Part shown: piece after piece, positions 9,428 to 18,441 of the stretch
Layout: each line of letters begins with the position of its first letter
Numbering within the stretch: the stretch's first letter is position 1
Assembly: GCF_022478115.1 (NCBI RefSeq)
Contig: NZ_JAKGSC010000001.1
Span: 186,001-250,000, forward strand
Origin: Tenacibaculum aquimarinum
Lineage (GTDB): Bacteria > Bacteroidota > Bacteroidia > Flavobacteriales > Flavobacteriaceae
Reading direction: 5' to 3'
DNA: 64,000 nucleotides
Program-made: the position numbers and the translations under genes
The notes under the pieces: generated by a model
The model's input: the letters and a program-made list of their open reading frames with translations, nothing else
What the model was told of the DNA's origin: nothing
The model's database searches: none

Positions 9428-10138
9428 ATGAAGCCAATTATTAAAGTAATTATCCCTGCTTACAACGAGCAAGATTCAATTGCAAATGTTATAAATGATA
9501 TTCCAAAAACTGTTGAAGAGATAATTGTTATCAGTAATAATTCTACAGATAAAACGGAAGAAAATGCTAAAAATGCGGGAGCAACTGTTTTAAAAGAACA
9601 AAGAAAAGGCTACGGTTATGCGTGTTTAAAAGGAATGGACTACATTGCTTCAGCAACGCTCAGCAATCCAAATACAAAACCAGATATTATTGTTTTTTTA
9701 GATGGAGATTACTCCGATTATCCGGAACAACTTACAGAACTTGTAGCACCAATTATTAATGATGATATCGATTTTGTAATTGGAACTCGTGTAAAACGAC
9801 TACGTGAACAAGGTTCTATGACACCACAACAAGTTTTTGGTAATTGGTTAGCAACCTTTTTAATGAAATTATTCTTTGGCGCAAAATTTACTGATTTAGG
9901 CCCTTTTAGAGCTATTAAGTACAACAAACTACTTGCTTTAAACATGGAAGATAAAACCTACGGATGGACGGTTGAAATGCAACTAAAAGCATTAAAACAG
10001 AAATTCTCCTATACAGAAATACCTATGAAATATAGAAATAGAATTGGTGTTTCAAAAGTTTCAGGAACCGTAAAAGGAACTATATTTGCGGGTATAAAAA
10101 TTCTAGGTTGGATTTTTAAATACAGCTTTAAAAAATGA
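9428..10138 (+). CDS. Glycosyltransferase family 2, dolichyl/undecaprenyl-phosphate-sugar synthase type
   Basis: 236 residues with the GT2 N-terminus VIIPAYNEQDSIANVI, a metal-binding FLDGDYSDYPEQL (DxD-like) near 98, and later GPFRAIKY and YGWTVEMQLKA motifs. There is no C-terminal membrane domain, as in DPM1-like enzymes that transfer a sugar from a nucleotide donor to a polyprenyl phosphate on the cytoplasmic face. It starts on the base after the preceding stop and overlaps the next gene by four bases (ATGA). A polyprenyl-phosphate sugar made here could supply the GT-C enzyme two genes downstream. The sugar is unknown. Confidence 0.8.
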   Translation: MKPIIKVIIPAYNEQDSIANVINDIPKTVEEIIVISNNSTDKTEENAKNAGATVLKEQRKGYGYACLKGMDYIASATLSNPNTKPDIIVFLDGDYSDYPEQLTELVAPIINDDIDFVIGTRVKRLREQGSMTPQQVFGNWLATFLMKLFFGAKFTDLGPFRAIKYNKLLALNMEDKTYGWTVEMQLKALKQKFSYTEIPMKYRNRIGVSKVSGTVKGTIFAGIKILGWIFKYSFKK

Positions 10139-11625
10139 TACTTGAATATATAATTATTACAATATACACCATATCAATTTTATTGATATTTATGTATTCT
10201 TTAGCGCAATTAAACCTATTAATCAATTATTTAGGCGCTAAAAAAAACAAGGAAACTTCTGAAACTTTCAATTTTGAAAATGCTGATGAAATTCCTTTTG
10301 TAACCATACAATTACCCGTTTTTAACGAATTGTATGTAATGGAAAGATTGCTAAAAAACATTGCAAAAATTGAATACCCAAGAGAAAAACTTGAAATTCA
10401 GGTTTTAGATGATTCTACGGATGAATCCATACAAATTACAGCTAAATTAGTTGCCAAATTAGAAAAAACAGGCTTAGACATCCTACACATCAGAAGAGAA
10501 AATCGTGAAGGTTTTAAAGCTGGAGCATTAAAAGAAGGTTTAAAAATTGCTAAAGGCGAATTTATTGCCATTTTTGATGCTGACTTTTTACCACAAACAG
10601 ATTGGTTAAAAAAGACAATTCCGTATTTTAAAGACACTGCAATTGGTGTTGTTCAAACTCGCTGGGGGCATATCAATAGAAATTACTCTACGCTAACAAG
10701 AATACAAGCATTTATGTTAGATGCGCATTTTACCTTAGAACAAACTGGTAGAAATAGCAAAGGACACTTTATTAACTTTAACGGTACAGCAGGTGTTTGG
10801 AGAAAGGAATGTATTCTAGATGCTGGTAATTGGCAAGGCGATACATTAACAGAAGATATTGACTTAAGTTATAGAGCTCAACTTAAAAATTGGAAGTTTA
10901 AGTATTTAGAAAATGTAGAAACTCCTGCGGAATTACCTGTGGTTATTAGTGCAGCTCGTTCTCAACAATTTAGATGGAACAAAGGAGGTGCTGAGAATTT
11001 TCAAAAAATGATAAAAGGTATCATTAAAAATAAAAATATTTCTGCAAAAACCAAAATTCATGGATTGTTACATTTATTAAATAGTTCCATGTTTACTTGT
11101 ATCTTTTTAGTAGCAGTTTTAAGCATACCAATGCTCTATATTAAAAATGAATACGCACATTTAAAGTCTTATTTTTTAATGATGAGTTTCTTTGTGGTAA
11201 GCTCTATAATATTCTTTATCTGTTATTGGTTTATGTATAAAAACATTTACGGAAGCGGAATTAAAAATTTCTTTAAATACATTGGGGCCTTTTTTACTTT
11301 TTTCTCAGTTGCAATGGGCTTTTCTCTACACAATACAATTGCTGTTTTAGAAGGTCATTTTGGTAAAAAAAGTGAGTTTGTTAGAACACCAAAATTTAAC
11401 ATTACTGGCTTAAAAGGAAACTGGAAAAACAACAAATACATTAAGAAAAAACCTTCAATACATGTTATTATTGAAGGGCTTTTAGCCTTGTATTTTGTCT
11501 TTGGAATGTACAGCGCTTTTATTGTTGGAAATGAAGGTGGAGATTTTGGATTATTCCCTTTTCACTTTATGTTATTTATGGGATTTGGTTATGTTTTTTT
11601 CAAATCTATATTCTCTAAAGCATAA
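10135..11625 (+). CDS. Membrane glycosyltransferase family 2, cellulose/mannan synthase-like
   Basis: 496 residues. One N-terminal membrane segment is followed by a GT2 catalytic domain with VTIQLPVFNE, IFDADFLP (DxD), EDIDLSYRAQ and the processive-type QQFRWNKGG (Q/RxxRW). About four C-terminal membrane segments end the protein. This architecture is that of CesA/CsLA-like and ceramide or diacylglycerol glycosyltransferases, using cytoplasmic nucleotide sugars to make a polysaccharide or glycolipid. There is no PilZ domain, BcsB or BcsC neighbour, so classical cellulose is unlikely. Overlaps the preceding gene by four bases and abuts the next. Confidence 0.8.
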   Translation: MILEYIIITIYTISILLIFMYSLAQLNLLINYLGAKKNKETSETFNFENADEIPFVTIQLPVFNELYVMERLLKNIAKIEYPREKLEIQVLDDSTDESIQITAKLVAKLEKTGLDILHIRRENREGFKAGALKEGLKIAKGEFIAIFDADFLPQTDWLKKTIPYFKDTAIGVVQTRWGHINRNYSTLTRIQAFMLDAHFTLEQTGRNSKGHFINFNGTAGVWRKECILDAGNWQGDTLTEDIDLSYRAQLKNWKFKYLENVETPAELPVVISAARSQQFRWNKGGAENFQKMIKGIIKNKNISAKTKIHGLLHLLNSSMFTCIFLVAVLSIPMLYIKNEYAHLKSYFLMMSFFVVSSIIFFICYWFMYKNIYGSGIKNFFKYIGAFFTFFSVAMGFSLHNTIAVLEGHFGKKSEFVRTPKFNITGLKGNWKNNKYIKKKPSIHVIIEGLLALYFVFGMYSAFIVGNEGGDFGLFPFHFMLFMGFGYVFFKSIFSKA

Positions 11626-12975
11626 GTGGATTTTCTGAATAAAAATAAAGGAACATTACTCATAATTCTGAGTACATTTTTATATTTTTTCTTTGCTTAT
11701 TTTTTAGAACGAACACAATTTAACACATTATTTATTACTTGGTTTTTTCTCTTCGGATGTTTTTATTTGTTGATGAAAACCGAGCAACTTTCATTTAAAT
11801 ATTTAGCAGGAATTGCAATTATATTTCGGTTAATATTTCTCTTTGCAACACCTAATTTATCACAAGATTTCTATCGTTTTATTTGGGATGGAAGAATGCT
11901 GTTTAATGGATTTAATCCATACTTGTATTTACCGGAAACATTTATTCAGCAAAGAAACTTCCCAATACCCGAAGCTCAAGAATTGTATTACGGAATGGGA
12001 GAACTTAATGGAAGTCATTACACAAATTATCCGCCTTTAAATCAATTATCATTTTTTATTGCAGCACTATTTGCAGGTAAAAGTATTTTTTGGTCTGCGG
12101 TTGTTTTACGCTTGCAAATAATTATAGCGGACATTGGAATTTTATACTTCGGAAGTAAATTGTTGAAGAATCTCAATTTAAATCCGAAGAAAATTTTCTG
12201 GTATATGCTAAATCCATTTGTGATAATAGAGTTAACAGGAAACTTGCACTTTGAGCCTGTAATGTTGTTTTTCTTAATTTGGAGTTTATATAAATTACAG
12301 CAACAAAAATGGATTTTTGCAGGTATATTATTAGCTTGTTCTGTAACTGTAAAATTAATTCCTCTATTATTTTTACCCTTATTTTTTCAATGGTTTGTAA
12401 AAGAAAATAAAATTAAAGGAATTCAAAAATTATTTGGTTTTTACGCAATTGTTATAACAACTTCTCTTCTATTATTCTTACCTTTTTATTCATTAGAATT
12501 GATTGAAAACTACATGAATTCTGTTGGTTTATGGTTTAAAAACTTTGAATTTAACGCGAGTATTTATTATATTTTTAGGGAAATTGGATATCTATTTAGA
12601 GGTTATAATGAAATTGCATTTATAGGAAAAGCGCTTCCAATTTTAACTATTCTATTTTTAATTTACCTAAGTCTCTTCCGAAGAAATAATTCTTTTAAAA
12701 GTATAATTACAGCATTATTATTTGGATTATCATTTTATTATTTTACTACAACAACAATGCATCCTTGGTATTTAGCAACCTTAATTTTATTGTCTGTTTT
12801 TACTAAATATAGATTTCCAATTGTTTGGAGTTTAGCAGTAATATTAAGCTATCAAGCCTATGCAAATATTCCTTGGAAAGAAAACTTATGGTTTGTTGCC
12901 ATAGAGTATAGTGTTGTTTATGGTTTCTTAATTTGGGAGCTAAAAAGCACGAGCCAAAGATCTATCAAAATTTAA
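11626..12975 (+). CDS. GT-C type polyprenol-dependent glycosyltransferase (mannosyltransferase-like)
   Basis: 449 residues, about ten hydrophobic membrane segments. A first extracytoplasmic loop carries LSQDFYRFIWDGRM near 80-95, resembling the acidic and aromatic loop motif of GT-C mannosyltransferases (MptA/MptB and GT87 relatives) that use polyprenyl-phosphate sugars outside the membrane. The start is GTG on the base after the upstream stop; no ATG lies nearby in frame and the N-terminus begins a sensible membrane segment soon after. Last gene of the six-gene operon. It likely extends or decorates a product of the two GT2 enzymes. Product unknown. Confidence 0.7.
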   Translation: MDFLNKNKGTLLIILSTFLYFFFAYFLERTQFNTLFITWFFLFGCFYLLMKTEQLSFKYLAGIAIIFRLIFLFATPNLSQDFYRFIWDGRMLFNGFNPYLYLPETFIQQRNFPIPEAQELYYGMGELNGSHYTNYPPLNQLSFFIAALFAGKSIFWSAVVLRLQIIIADIGILYFGSKLLKNLNLNPKKIFWYMLNPFVIIELTGNLHFEPVMLFFLIWSLYKLQQQKWIFAGILLACSVTVKLIPLLFLPLFFQWFVKENKIKGIQKLFGFYAIVITTSLLLFLPFYSLELIENYMNSVGLWFKNFEFNASIYYIFREIGYLFRGYNEIAFIGKALPILTILFLIYLSLFRRNNSFKSIITALLFGLSFYYFTTTTMHPWYLATLILLSVFTKYRFPIVWSLAVILSYQAYANIPWKENLWFVAIEYSVVYGFLIWELKSTSQRSIKI

Positions 12976-13032
12976 TTTTAACTTAAAATCTACTCCTTAG
13001 ATTTTCCGTATATTGTCCCTTTAATTTTTTTT

Positions 13033-14046
13033 ATGAAAAAACTTACCATTAAAGACATTGCAAAAGAGTTTAGTGTATCTATATCTACAGTTTCAAAAGC
13101 TTTAAATGATAGTTATGAAATAAGTGAAGCTACTAAAGAAAAAATTAAAAAATACGCCAAAGAAAATAATTACAAGCCTAATTTTAACGCAATAAGTTTA
13201 AAAAATAGAAGCACCAAAACTATTGGCGTAATTATACCTACAATGCTTAATTATTTTTTTGCACAGGTTTTTAAAGGGATAGAAGATGCTGCAAATAAAA
13301 AAGGATATAAAGTAATTACTTGTATTACAAATCAATCTCATAATAAGGAATCTGAAATTATTGAAATGCTTTCTAACGGAAGTATAGATGGTTTTATTTT
13401 ATCTATGGCAAAAGAGACTGAATTAAAAAAAGAATATAACCATTTTAAAGAAACTATAGAAAACGGAACTCCAATTGTTATGTTTGATAGAGTTGCAGAA
13501 TCTATTGAATGTGACAAAGTTATTACAGATGATTATAATGGCGCTTTAAACACTGTAGCTTTTTTACACAAAAAAGGACATACAAAAATTGCCTTTGTCT
13601 CTACATTAAGTGATTTACATATTGGTAAACAGCGATTTTTAGGATATAAAAAAGGATTAGAAAACGTTGGTTTACCTTTTAACGAAGATTTGGTAATTAA
13701 TATTCTTGACAGAGATTATAAAAAATATGAGACTTTATTAACTCCTTTTTTGAAAAACAACAATGTAGATAGTGTTATTACAACTGGAGAATCTGCAGCA
13801 GTTGCAACTATGAAATGCTTAATTAAAAGCGGTAAAAAAATACCTAAAGATGTTTCTGTAATTGCTTTTTCTAATGGAATTTTAGCAAGACATTCTAGCC
13901 CTAAACTAACCACAATTAGTCAACACGGAGAACAAATGGGTGAAGCAGCTGCAAATATTCTTATTGAAAAATTAGAAAAGAAAAACACTGAAACTATTAC
14001 TAAAATTATAAAAACAGATTTAGTAATTAGAGATTCTACTAGATAA
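13033..14046 (+). CDS. LacI family transcriptional regulator
   Basis: 337 residues. The N-terminal helix-turn-helix is TIKDIAKEFSVSISTVSKAL, followed by a hinge and a periplasmic-binding-protein-like effector domain beginning TKTIGVIIPTM. It ends in DLVIRDST, typical of the family. Members are dimeric sugar- or nucleoside-responsive regulators. It lies 57 bp after the glycosyltransferase operon and is convergent with the nitrilase at one base, so its targets are not evident from position. No clear inverted-repeat operator was found next to it. Confidence 0.9.
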   Translation: MKKLTIKDIAKEFSVSISTVSKALNDSYEISEATKEKIKKYAKENNYKPNFNAISLKNRSTKTIGVIIPTMLNYFFAQVFKGIEDAANKKGYKVITCITNQSHNKESEIIEMLSNGSIDGFILSMAKETELKKEYNHFKETIENGTPIVMFDRVAESIECDKVITDDYNGALNTVAFLHKKGHTKIAFVSTLSDLHIGKQRFLGYKKGLENVGLPFNEDLVINILDRDYKKYETLLTPFLKNNNVDSVITTGESAAVATMKCLIKSGKKIPKDVSVIAFSNGILARHSSPKLTTISQHGEQMGEAAANILIEKLEKKNTETITKIIKTDLVIRDSTR

Positions 14047-14047
14047 T

Positions 14048-15001
14048 CTAATCATCATAAGAAACCGTACTTTGTCTTTCTCTGTTTACATGTAATTTAG
14101 TAACATCTGGTCGAGAATAATGACCAACACAGTCAAAATTTTGACGCTCTTCTAAAACCCTATTAAAGTCTAAAGTTTCAATAATTAAACCTTCTTTGTG
14201 TAAAACAGGTTCCACTAACCATTCTCCATTAGGTGAAGCAATACAAGAACCTCCGTTTGCTAAAACATCAGGAGCATTTTCTACAATTTTATCATAATGT
14301 GGAACGTCTTTTAGAAAGTCTGATTTTGCCATTAGACTAGAAACAGAAATCACAAAAGAACGAGATTCCCTAGCAATAAAACGTGTAATATCTTTTGTGT
14401 TATGATCGCTCCCAGGCCAAACAGCAATATGTAAATTTTCTCCCAAACCATATAACGCAGTTCTTGGTAAAGGCATCCAATTTTCCCAACAGTTTAAACC
14501 ACCAACAGTAAACTCTTTAAGCGGATGAACTTGTAACCCGTTTCCGTCTCCAGGCGCCCAAGTTAAGCGTTCATCAAAAGTTGGCTGCAATTTTCTATGC
14601 ACAGATTTTATTTCTCCATCTTGATTTATATACACCAAAGAAGCATAAATACTATGTCCTCCTCTATTTTGAGCACGTTCCATAATACCTAAATAAATAG
14701 CAATATTATTTTCTTTTGCCAATTTACAAACGGAATCCAACTCGCCTTTTTCTATAGTAATTGAATTACGAACGTAATGTGCATGAATTTCCTTTTGCGT
14801 TTTAGAATCCCATTCTGCACCATTTGTTAAGGCAACCCAAAATGGATAACCAGGCAATAATGCTTCGCCAAAAACGATGAGTTCGCAATTCTCTTTTGAA
14901 GCATCAACTATAGATTTTTCAATCTTTTCAATTGTTTTTTCTTTATTCAACCAAACTGGTGAAATCTGTGCTAAGGCTACTTTTAATAAATTGTTACTCA
15001 T
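14048..15001 (-). CDS. Nitrilase (carbon-nitrogen hydrolase)
   Basis: 317 residues with the catalytic triad of true nitrilases: Glu46 in IVFGEALLPGYPFW, Lys137 in VHRKLQPT, and the nucleophile Cys171 in LNCWENWMPLPR. The GYPFW and CWEN signatures fit aliphatic or aryl nitrilases rather than amidases or ureidopropionases. Such enzymes hydrolyse a nitrile to carboxylate plus ammonia, in the cytoplasm, usually as large spiral oligomers. It is leftward, follows DUF2797 by 36 bases, and meets the LacI gene tail to tail with one base between. Substrate unknown. Confidence 0.85.
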   Translation of the reverse strand: MSNNLLKVALAQISPVWLNKEKTIEKIEKSIVDASKENCELIVFGEALLPGYPFWVALTNGAEWDSKTQKEIHAHYVRNSITIEKGELDSVCKLAKENNIAIYLGIMERAQNRGGHSIYASLVYINQDGEIKSVHRKLQPTFDERLTWAPGDGNGLQVHPLKEFTVGGLNCWENWMPLPRTALYGLGENLHIAVWPGSDHNTKDITRFIARESRSFVISVSSLMAKSDFLKDVPHYDKIVENAPDVLANGGSCIASPNGEWLVEPVLHKEGLIIETLDFNRVLEERQNFDCVGHYSRPDVTKLHVNRERQSTVSYDD

Positions 15002-15037
15002 TTTTATTTATTTTTAATACTGAAAACTACCACTGTT

Positions 15038-15832
15038 TTACTGAATACTAATTTGTACAACCAAACCTTCATTGGCTCTCACATTAAAGACTGTTTGGTC
15101 TTCAAAAATTAAATACTGCCCCTTTATTCCGACTAATTTCCCAGAATAATTAGGCGTTTTAATCAAGTTTAAACTTTTGGGTTTTTCTGGATAAGCAATA
15201 ACAGGAAACTTTAATTCAGTTTCTTTATTATTTTCTATAAAATATTCTTTTGCTTCTTCAGGAATGTATTGTTTTAACTTGTTTTTCCAATCTTCTAAGC
15301 TTTCATCAACAACATCATTCTTTAACATTTTACGCCAATTAGTTTTATCAGCAACATACTCTTTTAAAGCAACTTCAGTAATTCCTGCTAAGTATCTATT
15401 TGGAACTTCAACAATTTCAATTGCTTCATGTGCTCCTTGATCTATCCAACGCGTTGGCACTTGACTTTTACGCGTTACACCAACTTTTACGTTGCTAGAA
15501 TTAGCTAAATACACAATATGAGGCTTTAATTGCGACTGTTTTTCATATTCTAAATCACGATCTTCAATACCTAAATGCGCCTTACTTAATTCCGGCCTCA
15601 TAATCCAATCTCCAGCACGAGCTGTTTCAAAAAAACAACTTTTACAAAATCCTTGTCGGTAAATTTGCTTGTCTAAACCACAATTTAAACACTGATATTT
15701 TACAAACTGAATAGTAATAGTTTTTGTAAGTAACTGATTCATATTAATAAAATCAGATTCCATATCTAAATAATACTGAATCTCATCATTATTTTCAGTT
15801 AACATCTTTTTTAAAACTCCTTGGTATTGCAT
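15038..15832 (-). CDS. DUF2797 family protein with zinc-ribbon and GIY-YIG-like segment
   Basis: About 264 residues from the ATG at 15832 (MQYQGVLKKM, where family members usually begin); the frame is open to 15865. It contains a four-cysteine ribbon (CLNCG near 52 and CKSCF near 67) and then a central segment IVYLANSSNVKVGVTRKSQ. That segment resembles the opening of GIY-YIG-type domains (a Y motif followed by KxGxT and an Arg). No biochemical role is known for DUF2797, and the nuclease-like resemblance is my own pattern reading. It is divergent from the GH3-like gene with a gap of about 56 bases. Confidence 0.7.
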   Translation of the reverse strand: MQYQGVLKKMLTENNDEIQYYLDMESDFINMNQLLTKTITIQFVKYQCLNCGLDKQIYRQGFCKSCFFETARAGDWIMRPELSKAHLGIEDRDLEYEKQSQLKPHIVYLANSSNVKVGVTRKSQVPTRWIDQGAHEAIEIVEVPNRYLAGITEVALKEYVADKTNWRKMLKNDVVDESLEDWKNKLKQYIPEEAKEYFIENNKETELKFPVIAYPEKPKSLNLIKTPNYSGKLVGIKGQYLIFEDQTVFNVRANEGLVVQISIQ

Positions 15833-15888
15833 TGCGTAAAATTTACTATTTTTAACTCCTAACAAACTTACAAATTAAGTCTTAATCT

Positions 15889-17397
15889 ATGGCGTTTCCG
15901 TTTATAAATTCTATTATCTCTTGGTTCTTGAAGAAGCGAAAACACCAAATAGAACTTTTTCTTAAATATCCTGATGATGTTCAGCAAGAATTATTAAAGC
16001 GGCTTGTAGAAACTGCAAAAAACACAGAACTTGGTAAACAATTAGACTTTTCCTCTATAAATAATTATACTGATTTTGCAGATGCTGTTCCTATTCAAAA
16101 ATACGAAAGTATTGAACCCTTAATTGAACGTTGTAGAAAAGGAGAACAAAACTTATTTTGGCCAACAAACATACGTTGGTTTGCAAAATCTAGTGGAACT
16201 ACAAATGCTAAAAGTAAATATATTCCTGTTAGTGACGAAGCTTTAGAAAACTGCCATTTAAAAGCAGGTAAAGACATGTTATGTTTATACATAAACAACA
16301 ACGAAGAAACTAAAATGTTTACAGGAAAAGGCCTGAAATTAGGTGGAAGTACAGCAATTTATGAAGACAACAATACATATTTTGGAGATTTATCTGCAAT
16401 TATTACTGAAAACTTACCTTTTTGGGCAGATTACAGTTCTGCTCCAAGCCAAGAAGTAGCTTTAATGGGCGAATGGGAAACCAAAATGGAGGCCATAATT
16501 GATGAAACCATTCATGAAAACATTACTAGTTTAATTGGTGTACCAAGTTGGATGTTGGTTTTACTAAACAGGGTTTTAGAAAAAACTGGAAAAGATAATA
16601 TATTAGAGGTTTGGCCAAATTTGGAAGTTTATTTTCATGGAGGCGTAAACTTCAATCCTTATAGAGAACAGTATAAAAAGCTGATTCCTAAAGCAGATTT
16701 CAAGTATTTTGAAACCTATAATGCATCTGAAGGATTTTTCGGAATTCAAGACCGAAATAATTCTGATGAACTATTATTAATGTTAGATTATGGAATTTTC
16801 TATGAATTTATTCCAATGGATTCTTACGATGAAGAAAACTCAGTTGCAATTCCACTTTCTGAAGTAAAAAAAGGTATTAATTATGCAATTGTAATTACTA
16901 CAAACGGTGGTTTATGGCGTTATTTAATTGGAGATACTGTTAAATTTACCTCAACAAAACCATACAGAATTAAAATTACTGGACGTACAAAACACTTTAT
17001 AAATGTTTTTGGCGAAGAATTAATTATAGAAAATGCTGAGGAAGCTTTAAAACAAGCTTGTAAGAAGACCGATGCTTCTATTTTAGATTATACTGTTGGC
17101 CCAATTTTTATGAGTGAAAACCAAAAAGGTGGACACGAGTGGATTATTGAATTCAATAAAAAACCGAGTAATATAGCCTATTTTACTGAACTCTTAGATA
17201 ATGCTTTAAAAGCTATAAATTCTGATTACGAAGCAAAACGTTATAATAATATGACGCTAGGAATGCCAACGATTCATGTTGCAGAAGATGGTTTATTTTA
17301 TGCTTGGTTAAGTGCAAAAGGTAAATTAGGTGGCCAACATAAAATTCCTCGATTATCTAACAAAAGAGATTTTGTAGAAGAATTGTTAAAACTATAG
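15889..17397 (+). CDS. GH3 auxin-responsive-promoter-like acyl-adenylating enzyme
   Basis: 502 residues with the GH3 fold signatures: WFAKSSGTTNAKSKYIPVS near 100-120 as the ATP/AMP-binding loop, TYNASEGFFG near 280, and YAIVITTNGGLWRYLIGDT near 340. Plant GH3 enzymes adenylate carboxylates such as auxin or jasmonate and join them to amino acids. Bacterial members are common in Bacteroidetes, but their substrates are mostly unknown. No amino-acid ligase partner or hormone pathway sits nearby. Family confident, substrate open. Confidence 0.8.
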   Translation: MAFPFINSIISWFLKKRKHQIELFLKYPDDVQQELLKRLVETAKNTELGKQLDFSSINNYTDFADAVPIQKYESIEPLIERCRKGEQNLFWPTNIRWFAKSSGTTNAKSKYIPVSDEALENCHLKAGKDMLCLYINNNEETKMFTGKGLKLGGSTAIYEDNNTYFGDLSAIITENLPFWADYSSAPSQEVALMGEWETKMEAIIDETIHENITSLIGVPSWMLVLLNRVLEKTGKDNILEVWPNLEVYFHGGVNFNPYREQYKKLIPKADFKYFETYNASEGFFGIQDRNNSDELLLMLDYGIFYEFIPMDSYDEENSVAIPLSEVKKGINYAIVITTNGGLWRYLIGDTVKFTSTKPYRIKITGRTKHFINVFGEELIIENAEEALKQACKKTDASILDYTVGPIFMSENQKGGHEWIIEFNKKPSNIAYFTELLDNALKAINSDYEAKRYNNMTLGMPTIHVAEDGLFYAWLSAKGKLGGQHKIPRLSNKRDFVEELLKL

Positions 17398-17405
17398 GTA
17401 GTAAT

Positions 17406-18383
17406 TTAGATTTTACGCTCTACTACATAATCAATCATTTGTAGTAAAGAATTCTTATAATCTGAAGTTGGGAAGTTATCTAAAATAGCAATTGCTTTAC
17501 TTTTATAATCGTGCATTTTGGCAGTTGTGTATTCAATACCTCCGTTGTTTTTAACGAATGAAATTACTTCTTTTACGCGTTTTTTATCTTTATTATATTT
17601 CTTTATAGAGTTGATTAGCCACTTTTTATCTTTTTCTGAACAGTTATTTAATGTATAAATTAACGGCAACGTCATTTTTTGTTCTTTTATATCTATTCCG
17701 GTTGGCTTTCCTATTTTTTCGTCAGAATAATCGAACAAATCATCTTTAATTTGAAAAGCAATACCAATGTATTCTCCAAATTTTCTCATTTGCTGAACCG
17801 TATCTTGACTTGCGCCAACAGAAGCAGCTCCAATACCACAACAAGCGGCAATTAAAGTTGCTGTTTTTTGACGAATAATTTCAAAATAAATAGCTTCAGT
17901 AATATCTAGTTTACGAGCTTTTTCTATTTGCAAAAGTTCCCCTTCACTCATTTCGCGAACAGCAATAGAAATCAATTTTAAAATATCAAAATCTTCATTA
18001 TCTATGGAAAGTAATAAACCTTTTGAGAGTAAAAAATCTCCTACTAAAACGGCTATTTTATTTTTCCAAAGTGCATTTATTGAAAAGAAACCTCTACGCC
18101 TGTTGCTATCATCTACAACATCGTCATGGACTAAAGTTGCTGTGTGAATTAATTCTACTACTGAAGCGCCACGATAAGTACGCTCATCAAAACCGCCATC
18201 TGAAACCATTTTTGCTACCAAAAACACAAACATTGGTCGCATTTGTTTTCCTTTTCTACGAACAATATAATACGTAATTCGGTTTAATAACGGTACTTTA
18301 GAAAGCATAGAATCTTTGAATTTGGTTTCAAAGAGTTCCATTTCACTTTTAATAGGAAGTTTTATTTGTTCTACTGGTTTCAC
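17406..18383 (-). CDS. Polyprenyl diphosphate synthase (octaprenyl/heptaprenyl type)
   Basis: 325 residues with both aspartate-rich motifs of trans-prenyltransferases: the first is DDVVDDSNRRRG near 89 and the second is DDLFDYSD near 215. LVHDD and GxxFQIKDD contexts are intact. It condenses isopentenyl diphosphate onto allylic primers to make a long-chain polyprenyl diphosphate, most probably the menaquinone side chain in this lineage. It ends the leftward housekeeping series, 58 bases after rlmN. Chain length cannot be told from sequence by eye, so I give no gene symbol. Confidence 0.88.
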   Translation of the reverse strand: MKPVEQIKLPIKSEMELFETKFKDSMLSKVPLLNRITYYIVRRKGKQMRPMFVFLVAKMVSDGGFDERTYRGASVVELIHTATLVHDDVVDDSNRRRGFFSINALWKNKIAVLVGDFLLSKGLLLSIDNEDFDILKLISIAVREMSEGELLQIEKARKLDITEAIYFEIIRQKTATLIAACCGIGAASVGASQDTVQQMRKFGEYIGIAFQIKDDLFDYSDEKIGKPTGIDIKEQKMTLPLIYTLNNCSEKDKKWLINSIKKYNKDKKRVKEVISFVKNNGGIEYTTAKMHDYKSKAIAILDNFPTSDYKNSLLQMIDYVVERKI

Positions 18384-18441
18384 GAAGTAAAAGTACTAAA
18401 TATGAAGAGATGTTGAAACAAGTTTAACATCACTTTAATTA

